From positions 1,612,001 through 1,676,000 of the forward strand of contig VNKQ01000003.1 in the NCBI GenBank assembly GCA_016508695.1: a DNA stretch of 64,000 bases, written 5' to 3'. This stretch comes from Hyphodiscus hymeniophilus. Lineage: Eukaryota > Ascomycota > Leotiomycetes > Helotiales > Hyphodiscaceae. Position 1 is the stretch's first letter. Every line of letters begins with the position of its first letter. The position numbers were made by a program, and so were the translations under genes. Below, one piece after another: positions 23,367 to 35,248 of the stretch. The notes under the pieces were generated by a model. It was not told the origin of the DNA. It ran no database searches and saw only the letters and a program-made list of their open reading frames with translations.

Positions 23367-26126
23367 TCAAATCTTCTGGTAGAATAGGAGATAAGCGACC
23401 TTGTTGTCCTTGATCGAGAATTTATCGGTCTTGGACTTTGGTGTTGCAGAGCCATTAACCACACTCGACCACTTTTTGCCTGGTCCATTCGCCTGCTTCC
23501 AGCCTTCGCCGTCATCGTTCGTTTCTTCGTCCTCAATCGCTGAGAAGACATTTGCCGATCCGGCTCCGTCCCTTCTTTGCACATCATGAGCAGCTGTAGG
23601 GGTTTGGGATCCTCCTCACTCCCACCTTCCGCAACATCCTCACTTCTCACACGCCTAATGACAGTGTCATCGAGTCTGATCCACTCCTGTCCATCTTGTC
23701 TTCTGACATCCACTGTATAGTGACCACCGCTGGCATTCTTTCCGTGATGATATACGACCGCAATCAATCGGTATTTCGGGAGACCACCATGCGCATAGAC
23801 GCTTCGTTTTTGTCGCGGAAAAACTTCTTTGGGTATCTCCAACTCCAAGGGGTAGCCAACCTTCTTCCAAATCTTCTGTGTTCCACCAGTGTTATCGTAC
23901 TGGAATCGCTTCAAGTGAAGAATGAGAACGGGGGGCAGAGTCTCAATGAAGACTTGCTTGGTAGCAGTAACGTTGGGTCCTTTTGGAGACTTGAAGTCCC
24001 CGTGCAGTGTCTCTGACCTAGTAAGACCCTTTAATGCATCAATAATGTTGTTGACGTTCGGCGCACCGATATCAAGCTGCAGAGGTTGGTAAGGCTCCAG
24101 AGTAACCGAGTCCTTCAGGCCAGAAACACGCAATTCGGAACGCAGGTTACCGCCAAAGATCTTACTGAGAGGAGAGCTTGTCGTAATGGTACCAGATGAT
24201 CGAGTAACTGCAGCTTTCTGTTTGGGCATCACTTCAAGCCAGTCATTTTCTTTGGCAGAAGATGAACCAACCGGACTAGCAATATCACTGATTGGGGAAG
24301 CTGGCGCGTTAGTAGGGGTCGCAATTGCCGACGTGGTGTTGGATGAGCTCGCCCGCATAACCTGAACGCATTCATCATGGAGACCTTCGAGGAGGAACCC
24401 AAGGAACTCCTCGGCATCCTGCTGGTGGCCACGCTGAAAGTGGTCAGAAGTTTTCAAGGAAAGGTTTGGGTGATAGGCTTACTCTCATAGTGACGAATCT
24501 TGGGAGACGCTTGATAACATCGTACACAAAGTCCGGCGTGAAAGCTTCACCGTACTGCTCATATTCACCCTCCTTCAATCGTCGTTTCAAGTTCTCGACA
24601 GAGTCCGCAGAATCAATAATCTTGTACTCTCGCATGAACATTATCCTATAATCGTTAGTTCTGTTAACAAATGTGAGAGATTTATGAGACTTTACATCGC
24701 ATCGACTAAAGGTGTATCGCTCTTGAAACTGTGCGCAGCTCGCTTTCCGACCTGATCTAAGAAATTGAAGAAAGGAGTGCAGAAGACTAGAACTTGTAAG
24801 ACCTGATTCTGTAAGTAGGTTTCATTCTGCCGGATCATCGGAGGGAACTCACAGAGTTCATATAGCACATGTTGCCAGTGTTGACTAGTCCTCGAGGTTC
24901 CAAGAACGCAATTTTGGAGTCTTTGGATACCGCATTGAACGATCTTAATGCCTCGGCAACGGACTCTGAGTTGGATTTCCCGAAAGTCGAAACAGATAAA
25001 CCTCCATTATTTGCTAGTGATGCTGAGCTAGCTGTGGCGGAATTGAATAGCCCAGCCCACGCCTTTGGCTTTGACCAAGCATTAGGGGGAGGCGATATGA
25101 CTTCTGTTCCTTCAGTCACAGTCTCATTAGCCACAGGTTCTTGGATATTAGGAGCGTCTGTCTGGCGGTTCGTTTGTTCCACATCCGCAGCAAGCTTTGG
25201 TGATCGTGGGTCTTCACGAGCTTTCTCGGATGGAGATTTTGGCGAATCTCGTGCCACAGCTTTAGGCAAAGCAGGTATGATAGGGATCGCAGGTAAAGCA
25301 GTCTTGGTGGGCTTAGGTGCCACTGGTGTAGTTTCGCCGACAGTGGGTATTGAGGGCTGTTGTGTCGAGGACGGAGTTGTTGGATTAGTAGACTCAGCCG
25401 CTTCAGATGCTGGGTGACTTGTGGAAGGGGTCTCAGGTCGGGCTAATAAAGGCTCGGCGGGAGATTCTTCTTCAATTTCGGCACTCGATCCTGTTTGCTC
25501 TTGTTGGATGTTTGGGAGCTCGACAGGGCCTGCAGATAGTTCTGGAGATTGCTTCTTCTTCCGTCTTGACTTTCTTGTCGGCCATGGAACATCCGGGTGT
25601 GATTGCCAAGGCAACTATTCACCGTTAGTGAAATGGACAACAGTGTGAGCCTACGACTTACCGGAGCTCTGAACGTGGATCTGGGAGCTTGTAATAATGG
25701 AGAAGATGTGCTCGCGGTTGTATGCGGCGTTGGCGGTGTCTCAGAAGCCGGAATTGTGTGTGAAGAGTGGGTCGAGGGAGGTGTTTGTGGTGGAGGTGGT
25801 TGATAGGGAGGTGCCACTGCCGGAGAGGGCTGAGGCCGGGCAAAGTTCTGTTGAGGCAGTGCAGGATGGGCATAATGTTGTATTGTAGGAGGAGGTGATC
25901 GAACGTATGGAGGATATGGCGCATACGGTGGAGGCATACCAGGACTGTGATAATGTTGAGGAGGGAACTGTTGCGGGTAGTAGTTCGCATGGTATGGCTG
26001 TTGCATGTAGCCATTGTAGATTGGCGCAGGCGCAGGATATTGCTGACTCTGGTTGTAAGGTCTCCGCCTGCCCATATCTTGTTGCATATTCTGCTGCCCT
26101 GCCGGCAGATGACGACCGTTCATCAT
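23367..26126 (-). CDS. Ubiquitin carboxyl-terminal hydrolase, UBP3/USP10 type (apparent frameshift near C-terminus)
   Basis: About six exons encode a Pro/Gln/Tyr-rich N-terminus (for example QQPYHANYYPQQFPPQHYHS), a basic patch KSRRKKK, a Pro/Ser/Thr linker and a USP catalytic domain. The Cys box is RGLVNTGNMCYMNS; next come RGHQQDAEEFLGFLLEGLHD and LPPVLILHLKRFQYDNT; the His box is HHGKNASGGHYTVDV with EWIRLDD. The frame EDVAEGGSEEDPK is followed one base out by the expected C-terminus ending DNKVAYLLFYQKI. The break is at AAACCCC (GGGG at 23599-23602 on the plus strand); one more C restores the frame. The start is uncertain: the ATG at 26126 is the first in frame after an upstream stop. UBP3/USP10 enzymes deubiquitinate secretory and ribophagy targets. 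Confidence 0.88.
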
Positions 26127-27178
26127 GCCGGCTTGGAGGGCTTCCAAACCGACCGCGTCCTGCGTCGCTTGGAGCTGCGCGTTGGACGAGGTTCAGTCGC
26201 TCGCTTGTTGTAGTAGAGTGGGAATCATTCGCTCATTGATAGACACAGGTCGCCAAGCTTCGGACAGCTATTGTCAATGGGTTAACGGCGTCAAAGGTTG
26301 CTTGTCGGACGTCGCATGAGCAATTCAGATGTGAGGTTGTCGATTTTGGCGATTCAAAATTATGGATTACAGCGCCCGAAAGAAACCGATCCGTGCACGA
26401 CCAGCAGCCGAGAGGCGACCAATCACCGCCAAGCTGCCCAATGGAACTGCATGGATGGAGGATAAGCAATTTCTAATCATCAGAACCTCAGAAGGGTGAA
26501 TCATGGGGTAAAAACATTGATTTATGTTTACATTCACTAGGTGTTAGTAGACTAGTAGAATACTACGTGCAGCATCTGTCTGCTAAGATGATTATCTTTC
26601 CGTATCGTTGCATCAGCTGTTCGCATAGTAACTCAGCTCACCAGCCGTATCGTTGCTACTAATAGCTACTTCTCAACAAGTATAGTTTTGTATAGCCACA
26701 GATTTATATTGCAAGTGAAGTACTCTTCTTGCTATCCTTGACAGAGAGACTTGTATCATACTCCACAATGTGGAATAAGTTCCCAATATCAAGCGGGTTA
26801 TTGATGGATGCCCTGCCGGATGACGGAGCTGCACTAGTTGCCTCTAATCCTACCGAATATGGACTTCATCGCCCCTCAATCTCCCCCAGTTGTGACTCCC
26901 CCCACCAACAGCGCCCTTCGGCGTCTGCCACCGAATATACTAGATATTGCAGCTTATTTCTTCGTTTGAAGCATTCGGGTGTGCTTGCTTGCCGCTCGTT
27001 TGCCACGGCTGAGATTGTTTGTTAAGCAGTCTCCTATGTTGGACAAGTGATCTCCGGGAACATCAATCATCGGCTTTGTGTCATTAGCACCGCTCCTAGG
27101 CGCGCTGTGAAAACAGCTTTGAACCTCTTGGGCGAAGAAACGAGATTCGCGCCAGTATTTGTTGTGGTGGAACTGACA
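26127..27178. other. Divergent intergenic region
   Basis: 1,052 bp between the deubiquitinase and the RING gene. AT-rich around 26500-26700. No supported gene, repeat or RNA. Confidence 0.5.
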
Positions 27179-29703
27179 ATGACTTCTGCTCCTCAAAACG
27201 CGTCAACATCGGGTGGTAAATCACTCAACACAGCTCCATCATTCAATCCAGCTCAACACGGCCAAGTTACGTCTCCGGGCTTTGAATCTAGCTCATCAAG
27301 ACGTGCAAGTGGCCAGGGCTCGAGTCACTCGTCTCCCAGGAACACCCAAGGCCAGCGGAAACAACACAAGAATTCGAGAAAGCCACGGCTTGCGGATGAG
27401 GACGCGATGGCGGAATCCGTAAGCAACACCAAATTTCCCTCGTGAAAAGGAGTACTGACAAGCTCCACAGGTAGCCATGAGGAATGCCAATGGTCGAAGA
27501 GGTCAGACGTCGATTACCCACCTTATGAATTTCTCTCTTCCTCCTCGCCCTCAAGACCATCGGAATACCATGCAGAGGGGAACAAGACGTGGAAATATAT
27601 ATGGAATCGGGTCTGGGCACCATTCAAGCGATAAAGCAAGGTATGACATTCTGCTTTCTCGATGGGTTTGAACGATTGGGAGCACGCTTCTCCGTCTCAG
27701 ATTCGTGAGGCTTGATACGTTCTGCTGAGACAATTGATCCTAAATCCCTCTCTCTATAATCGAGGGCTCCATCTCTCTGTCTTGTCCTTCCGCATTGGAA
27801 TGCTCACCCAGTATGTTCTGGACTGACTCCACTTCTTAGGTACATACACGCGAATTACCGATTTATCGTCAAACCCAATGGAGATTACAAACAGCAGGCT
27901 GTCAATTCTGATGAGCATTTGGACTGGAACGACGTTTTACAAATTCTTGCCTCCGCCGTATCGCAGGAAGCCGCTTGCCCAATATGTCTCTCGCATCCAG
28001 TTGCTCCACGAATGGCAAAGTGTGGTCATATATTTTGCCTACCATGTTTAATTCGCTACATGCATTCAACAGACGACTCTGCCTCACTTGCAGAAAAGAA
28101 AGCTCGGTGGAAGAAATGCCCAATCTGCTGGGATTCGGTCTACATATCGGAGACGAGACCAGTGAGATGGTATACAGGCCAAGAACAGACTCCACCGCGA
28201 GAAGGAGAGGACGTCGTTCTAAGATTGGTTATGCGTCAACCAGGAAGCACATTGGCTCTACCTCGAGATGGCGCAGATGTGCTGAATAAGGCGAGTGACC
28301 CGTCTGATATTCTTGTCTGGACTGCGCTGCATATCTCAAGAGCAGTTCCTACGAAAGACCTTGTTTCCCAATTATGGAACCAACACTGACTTTCTCTGAA
28401 GGCGGATGATATCCCATGGTACTTTGCCGCGGAGGTCACTGACTATGCGCGAATAATGAAAGGAAGCGAAGAATATATCACTGAGCAGTACAATTCGGAA
28501 ATCGAAGATCTTCGACGGCAGGAGAACGAGGACAATTTGATGTTCGGGGAAGAGCCTGAGTGGACACGAAAAGCCGTAAATGCGGTAAATGAGGCCAAGG
28601 AGAAGACCAAAGGAATCGGTTCTCCGCCACAGCCAAAACAACCGACTGAAAAGAAACCGAAACGCCAACCGATTCAATTCAATCCTGTCGATGATGAAGC
28701 CCCGGAGTCATATTTCATTCAGCATACATCGAAATCAGGCCTGAACATTGCCGATAGAGCAAATGAATCGCCTGCCACAAAGCCTATCTCAAGCTTGACG
28801 AGCGATATGGAACTCAACCCTAGCTCTAGTGACCAGCACCTACCAGAGCATCCGAGATTCAAGCCACGGCCCAATTTGAATGAAGCTCATCATCCTGACG
28901 CACCCTATTACTTCTATCAAGCTCTTCTTCACTACTACCTTGCTCCTCTTGATATTCGGATATTGAAGTTGGCTTTCGGGAACTTTGCCTCCTTTCCTTC
29001 AACAGTCCTTCCACGTGTAGAGCGTGTGTCTACGGGTCACATCATGGATGATGATTTACGGAAACGGACGAAATATCTGGCTCATTTACCATATGGTTGC
29101 GAAGTTGGCTTCCTAGAATGCAATTGGACGGACGTCGTAGCACCTGAAATATTAGCACAATTCAAAGATGAGATAGAGAAGAGACGAAAACGCAATAGGG
29201 ACAAAGATATCCGTGAGGAAAAGGATAGACAGAGAGCCGAGAAAGCGGAAGATGATGCTCGCTGGGCGCAGGCGAGGAGGAAACGGCCGAGCATTACCCA
29301 AGATACCTTTGCTGGCGAGGACTTCCTTCAGCTTACCCCATCTTCTCTTGATGCTGCCAATGCATCCCCGCCGTGGCAATCGCGGCAAGGCTCATCGTTC
29401 GCAACCCTTGCCTCACCATCCACGAGCCCATCGGCACCAAGAACTGTGTGGGGAACTACCCTTATTGCGCCTGCGTCACCGGATATCCATGCTTCGGAGC
29501 CGGACCATCAAGACGATGGCTGGCTAGCTTCATGGGAGCAAGAGCTGCTAGCAGAAAACGAGGCTCTGGCCCAAGTACAAGCACTATCCTTGAACGGCGA
29601 GGCAAACAGTGAGGGTATCAAATCGAGTGCGGGTGGTGGAGGAAAGAAGAAGAAAGCGAAGAAAATAACACTAATGAGCACAACGGCTAGAAGAGCCGCA
29701 TGA
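27179..29703 (+). CDS. RING-finger E3 ligase of the RNF10/Mag2 type
   Basis: Exons: 27179-27418, about 27472-27640, and about 27841 onward, ending at 29703; roughly 730 residues. The N-terminus is Ser/Asn-rich and basic. A block ITHLMNFSLPPRP, typical of RNF10 proteins, precedes the C3HC4 RING: CPICLSHPVAPRMAKCGHIF, CLPCLIRYMH and KKCPICW. Downstream are ADDIPWYFAAEVTDYARIMK, FYQALLHYYLAPLDIRILK and HLPYGCEVGFLECNWTDV, followed by a basic coiled region and a Lys-rich end. In the family, Mag2/RNF10 ubiquitinates 40S ribosomal proteins on stalled initiation complexes. An in-frame TGA lies at 28387-28389; a 39-nt GT..AG segment with a CTGAC branch site (about 28361-28399) would remove it in phase. 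Confidence 0.85.
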
Positions 29704-30247
29704 TTCTGCTGGTTTGCTGCATTGCGTGGAATAATAAGCGTCTTTCAGTACCTGGCACAAGATACAGAGAATAAAGAAATGATTCATTCGAAATAATGAT
29801 TGAATGCGCAATTGAACTTTGAAATTGCTCGAGATTCTCCGCCTTCTTGTCGTGATTCTGTAGTCGGTCGAACGGGCTTGCTACAACCCAACGAGCGTGC
29901 TTTCTGGGCATTCTCTTCGCAAAGCATACCTTATCACTGAGTTCACACCGAGCTGCAGCATCTTTATCCGCTCTTGCTTGTCGCTAGTGTAGGGCACTTC
30001 TCCTGCGTAAGACCCAGAACTCCCTACCTTCCTCGCTGGTGACCCATGTTCGTCCATCCTCAGTAAATATAAGTCAATGAGAAGAAAAGCAAAGCCTCAT
30101 CTGTCAACCTCACAGATTGTTATTCCGAATATCAACGCGAAGATCGGTCTATTGAGGAGCTGTGAATAAGAAGAAAGGTGCGATTCTGTAGGTGGTAGTT
30201 GGCGATTCGCGGGGTTGAATAAGAACTTGGCTCTAGGACTTCAAGAG
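29704..30247. other. Intergenic region upstream of a small ORF
   Basis: 544 bp after the RING gene. No coding frame is supported. A TATA-like box follows at 30248. Confidence 0.45.
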
Positions 30248-30256
30248 TATAAATAT
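30248..30256 (+). promoter_or_regulatory. TATA-like box (TATAAATAT)
   Basis: TATAAATAT lies 141 bp upstream of the ATG of the small ORF and is followed by a CT-rich stretch and an A/C-rich leader, the usual layout of a strong fungal promoter. Confidence 0.5.
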
Positions 30257-30310
30257 CTTGCCACGAATTATCTCTACCTTCTTTCCTTACCCTCAAACAA
30301 TCAACTCAAT

Positions 30311-30346
30311 AACAAGCTACACAACAAGCTGCACAACAAGCTACAA
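30311..30346 (+). repeat. Three tandem 12-bp units in a presumed 5' leader
   Basis: AACAAGCTACAC, AACAAGCTGCAC and AACAAGCTACAA follow one another in the likely 5' untranslated region of the small ORF. Confidence 0.8.
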
Positions 30347-30396
30347 ACATTTCTTTCAACACAAGAGTCAATAAAGCTACAAATCCAACTCTCGAA

Positions 30397-30570
30397 ATGC
30401 AAGCTTCCACAAGCGCGGCCACTGGTTCTGGAAACTCCTCCGTGAACCCACTCGGCATGTCACAAGAGGTTCTCTCCCTCCGAGGAGGCGGTTCCGATGA
30501 TGGAAATCGCATTGATGACGATGATGGTGGGGATGATTCTCCGCCAGGGAGTCCTTTTGTGGACTATTAA
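30397..30570 (+). CDS. Small 57-residue hypothetical protein
   Basis: The ATG at 30397 has a good context (ACTCGAAATGC) and the frame runs 57 codons to TAA at 30568-30570. The peptide is Ser/Gly/Asp-rich with a central LSLRGGGSDDGN and an acidic Asp run, ending GSPFVDY. It has no signal peptide or membrane segment. I recognise no family. Support for it being real comes from the promoter layout upstream (TATA box, CT tract, leader repeats), not from similarity. It may be a short intracellular peptide typical of highly expressed fungal transcripts, or chance. Confidence 0.4.
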   Translation: MQASTSAATGSGNSSVNPLGMSQEVLSLRGGGSDDGNRIDDDDGGDDSPPGSPFVDY

Positions 30571-31597
30571 GTCGACATGTTGGAACGGGGAAGGGGACAT
30601 TAGAATGTGGATAGGAAGAGGTCGAGGATGCCTTTAGGTAGAATCGAGAAACGGCGTTGAAATACATCAAGTTACAAAAAAGTTCATTATGAGAAACTTG
30701 GAGAGGTCCCATAGCTCACTGTGAAAGAGCCGCCTTCAACTTAGCCTTGGTCGTGGTTCTCACCCGCCAGTCATTGACTTGAATTGAAAGTCGCACCAGT
30801 CTGACTCTAGGGCACTGCCAATCTGAAAAGCCTATCTTTTCGTTGACTCCAAGTAGGAAGCAAATGAGTTCTCATTCTTGAGAAACGACAAGAACCGATG
30901 AGGCAGAACTAAAGCCACAGTGGCAATCTGATGAATCAGTGGGATTCGAGGAGAGCTCCCAAAGCTCAAGTTCAGCTTGAACTTTGTTTTGGACTTAGGA
31001 GCAACGAGGCCACAACGATGTTGCTAGTCGTTTTGTCGCATGGAAGACAATATTTTTTTGCGACAGAGCTCGACGTACTTTCGGGTTTCCTTGTGAGTGT
31101 CGTTGATCTTGGAATAAGCTATTCCTATTTTGTACATATGCCTTGAGTGAATCCCAGGAATCAAAGTCGTCCAATAGTTTGAGACCTGTCAATAGCATGT
31201 GTACAATTGTTTCCCTTAGTTTGACTGAATATTACATAGTCGATGGGTGTTTTACTACGAGTTGAAAACTGTCTTATCCGTTCCGTTGCTAGTTGCTACC
31301 AGATGCGCCAGGTACATATGTGCAAATACGAATCAAGGCGCTGCTAATGCAACTGGCTGACGCTTGCGTGGAGAGGATTGGCCTAAAATGCGGCGTTTGC
31401 GACCGCACGAGCGCATTTCTCGGGCTGGTTTTATCAGAGGGACGGCATTAACAGCTCTCGTCCGCAGCCCCATGTCCCAAACCTCATGCCAATATAAAAA
31501 AGGCCGGCCCTTTTTCAATCGTTTCTGTCACTTCTGTTACTCTTGTCTACTTCTTCGGAACTTCATTAAACATTCTGCTTTCCAAACCAGTACCAAA
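30571..31597. other. Intergenic region
   Basis: 1,027 bp. Just upstream of the next gene is a near-palindrome AAAAAGGCCGGCCCTTTTT (about 31498-31516) in the presumed promoter. No gene supported. Confidence 0.5.
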
Positions 31598-32393
31598 ATG
31601 CACCTCATCCTCACTGGCGCAACGGGCCTAGTTGGCAGCGGTGTCCTTCGACATATGATTGAAACCCCCTCTATTTCCAAAGTCTCAGTCCTATCCCGCA
31701 GACCCGTCCCTCAAGCAGAAGGTCACGAAAAAGTCCATGTAATCATACAGCCAGATTTCAACACATATACAAGTGAAATATTGGCCCAAATAAAAGATGC
31801 GGAGGGTTGTGTTTGGGCGCAGGGAATCAGTGTCACCCAAGTAACCAAGGAGTAAGCTTTCACCTAGGCACGATTGCGAGCAATCTTCTGAGAATCTATA
31901 CAGAGAGTACCTCAAGATTACCTACGACTACCCCCTCGCCGCAGCGAAAGCCTTCGCCGCCCTCCCCGACCCTCCCAAACCCTTCAAGTTTGTCTATGTA
32001 TCTGGCGAGGGAGCCACGACATCCCCCGGCATGTTCACTGCGCACTTCGGGGTCATTAAAGGCCGCACAGAAGCAGCTCTACTTGCACTATCCAAGGAAT
32101 CTCCCTACGCGAACCTAAGGCCGTATTCGTTGAGACCGGCTGGAGTAGATCCTACCTTGCACACCGAGATTCAGGAATGGATAGCGCCGGCGCAGGGATA
32201 CTTGAAAGCCTTCAGGGCTCTGTCGCCGGCTTTCAGGGCTCTGACGCCGTCCTTGATCTCGCCGACGAAGGACCTGGCGAGGGTGTTGACGGATTTGGCG
32301 ATGGGCAATGGGGAGCCGTTGGAGGGAAAGGGCGTGGAGGGAGAAGGGAGGACTATTAGCAATGTCGGGATGAGGAGATTGGCTGGGATTTAA
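31598..32393 (+). CDS. NAD(P)-binding Rossmann protein, epimerase-like
   Basis: Two exons (31598 to about 31851, about 31917 to 32393) give about 243 residues. The start MHLILTGATGLVGSGVLRHM holds the Rossmann GxTGxxG nucleotide motif. The intron splits the codon after VTK; the second exon begins EYLKITYDYPLAAAKAF and carries FKFVYVSGEGA and a downstream RTEAALLAL and LRPAGVDP. This layout fits the short atypical SDR group of putative nucleoside-sugar epimerases common in fungi (TIP30/HTATIP2-like). The YxxxK dyad is not obvious, so enzymatic activity is uncertain. It is cytosolic by absence of targeting signals. It reads toward the coiled-coil gene on the other strand. Confidence 0.82.
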
Positions 32394-33152
32394 GACGGGA
32401 GGATGTTATGAGGAGTGTGTTGATAGCATTAATAATGGGAGATGTGGGTGTAGGATAGAAGAGAAATGATACCAACCTTCACAATGGCCAGACTGGCCAA
32501 AGGATTGCGAATGGCTCATATCCCATAGTCTTAGATTTTTGCATCCTAGTGATCAATGCTGGCTGCATTATGATCGATCAGGAACATGTCACAAAAGACA
32601 TCGGTACTACTCAAAATATTTGAGCAGTATGGACATAAACATCGCCAAATGCACTAACGAAGAAGCACGAATGATTGGAACAGAAGTGGTGGAAATGATT
32701 CAATGATATGTACCAGAATCAAGCTAATCTATCCATCACCAGTCCCCGCCTTTAGCCTCCCTATCCAATCTTTCGAAAGTATTCTCCTACAAAACGGACT
32801 CAGGAGCGACAGACGTGAATGTATGTATACCCAGGACAAAGGTAAATTTATGTGCACAACGCCTCCCAAAATCGAACAGTTTTGAGCCTTTGACGAAGGA
32901 AATCCTTAGAAGGAAGTGCTTTGGCTCAAGCTCCCTTATATAAACGCCAGTAAATGTTGGTATCAACACGACATCTGAACATCCAAAGAGGTTAGACGAG
33001 CGGGGTACAAGAATAACAAAACAAAAGTACAAGAACGACTGCGCTAAACATGCATCGTAAAGTTGATCTTCGTCGATATGAAAACACCAATCCACGAGGA
33101 TTGTAAAAAAAATGCAAGACAACATAAGTCGTTAACCGTCCACCAACCAGGT
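32394..33152. other. Intergenic region between two converging genes
   Basis: 759 bp of two facing 3' ends. No recognisable gene or repeat. Confidence 0.5.
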
Positions 33153-35248
33153 CTATAGCTCGTAGTAAGAGGTCGTACCATAGCCTACTGGCTTCGGCGG
33201 CGAGAAGGTAGCAGCGTTCAACATCATCCCCGCATTGATCGCAGCCTCATGGCCTGACTCGCTCTGAGCCTGGACCTGGGTGTGGACGTGAGCCGGGTCG
33301 CCCATACGATTGATCTCCTCCTCCACATCAGCCAATAAGGCATAGACGTCCGAATCCGCGTAGATGCGAATACTCTCCGCGCTAGCCCTTCCCACCTGCT
33401 CCGGACTATCGACCAGCACGGGCGCAGCGAGTCGTTGCGGACTCTGGGACTTCGTGGGAGAGCGCGGCGGTGTGTTCTCGCCCGTGGGACCCGTCACTAG
33501 GCTCCTCTCTACCACCACGCTGCTCTCCTTTGTGTCGTCGGCAGGCGTCGCTGGTAGGATGAGAGCGGCGGCTACGTGCTCGAGTAGCTTTTGGCGGACG
33601 CGGGTCCGTCTGTTCTCTGCCTGTTCGAGCTTGGATACCCAGCTGTCGATAGAGGTGTCGAGCTCCGAGAGGGCTTCCTCCTGCTTGAGGATCGACTCGT
33701 GCGAGAAGCGTGCTACTCGCGGTGAGCGTAGGTAGGTGCAGATTCGCGCGTGGAGGTTTCGACGACCGGATCGCAGGGAGCGGTGGGTTTTGCGGAGGTA
33801 TTCACAGCGTTCGTCGAGGCCGCGAAGTTCCTGCCTCTGTTAGCAAGGTGTGTGGAAGGGGAAAGGGGTAGTTACTCTTGAGAGATTCTCGACGTCTTTC
33901 GAGCAGAGAACCTCGAAACGAGATGCCTGGCCCATAGCCTGCTTCCTCAAAGTTTCAATCTCGGTAGCTGGTAAAAATGATGAAGCCTCTCTGGGGCGGT
34001 GGCCCAAGGGAAGGGTTTCAAAGGCCTTCTTTTCCTCGGAGGCGGACACCGTTCGCTTGCTTGGCATTCTCTTGATGGGAATCCCATCCACCCTCTTCGC
34101 CGGTCTGCCTCTGTCCATGATGGATGCCTCTGATTCACCACGACGGTGACCCATTGTTTTGCCTTGTCGATGAGTTGTCTCGGATTGGCCTATGCTGTGT
34201 CCAAGAGAACCCGGATTTGGTGATGGGCCGGCACTCCATGGTTGCGGCGATGAGCGACCTTCAAATGCTGAGCTGGGCGTGCTAGAAACTGAGGTCGGAG
34301 CAGTGGATGTCGGAATAGAATTATTTGAAGCCGACAAAGGAGTAAAGGGAGACGATCTTCCATATGGTGAGCCTTCCTTCATCCGTGCCGACTTTGGAGG
34401 AACATCAGGAGGCGAAGAGCCTGATCTTAACCTCGACACTGAACGTTGACGAACCAGCCGCTGCGGCAGGGGAGCTAAAGAGGCAGGTATGAGAAGAGGA
34501 GCGAGAACCTTTGGCGATAAGGGCTGTTTTTGTGATCCTGACCCTTGCTTGGGTTCTATATTTTGGCTAGATCCCTCACTTCCTAATAATCTGGCTGTTT
34601 CTGATGTATCCATCTCTGCGTTCTCATCCAATGCAGGCCCAGATATGCACGACAGCATACTTTCTCCAAAGACATGTTGGCGCCAGCTGTTTCCTGGGGC
34701 ACTGATGGATCGCTCGTGCAATGGCGGCCGTCCGGGTATAGTTGCTGTAGGAATATCAGTATGAGAAGTTAAACGCCAATCGACACCGACTCACGAGAAT
34801 CCATGGCGATCTCCTGAACTGTTGTCATCGGTCCTAGCTCCGGTACGCTGACTTTCCTCCGTCGAATTAGAGTCTGCTCTTTTGGTTTCGTTCGAACTGT
34901 ACCCCCAAGTCCTGCTCGATCCTTTTCTGCTTGACCCATTGTTGATGAGAGAGCTGTTTCTGGGTCTGGACTTTTTCTCCCTGCTGTCGTGGAGAGCTTA
35001 TCCTTCGTTGGGAACAGTTGATATTTCCGAGGTTCAGAGGGTTGGTGCATCCTCCAGATATATGTCTCCTTCTCATCCGACGGTGTAACTGCCCTACTCT
35101 GAGAACGATGAGCAACTAAATTTGAGGGAGGGGGGATTATGCATACTGTCCCATCGTGAAATGAACTGGGGGAGACTTCTCGTGCTATATAGTTATTGAG
35201 CCCCACCGTTGGCTTTGTTTCGACCATAAAGTCCGCAATATGAGCCAT
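33153..35248 (-). CDS. Uncharacterised fungal protein with disordered N-terminus and C-terminal coiled coil
   Basis: Three exons (35248 to about 34795, about 34738 to 33877, about 33839 to 33153) join in frame, about 665 residues. The first two-thirds are low-complexity and rich in Ser, Pro and Arg, with many likely phosphosites (LVRQRSVSRLRSGSSPPDVP, SSPFTPLSASNNS). The last third is charged and helical: TEIETLRKQAMGQASRFEVL, ELRGLDERCEYLRKTHRSL, SILKQEEALSELDTSIDSWV, and RTRVRQKLLEHVAAAL. No membrane segment or catalytic motif is seen. The architecture resembles septation or polarity scaffolds, but I do not assign a family. A cytoskeletal or cell-cycle role is only a guess. Confidence 0.75.
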
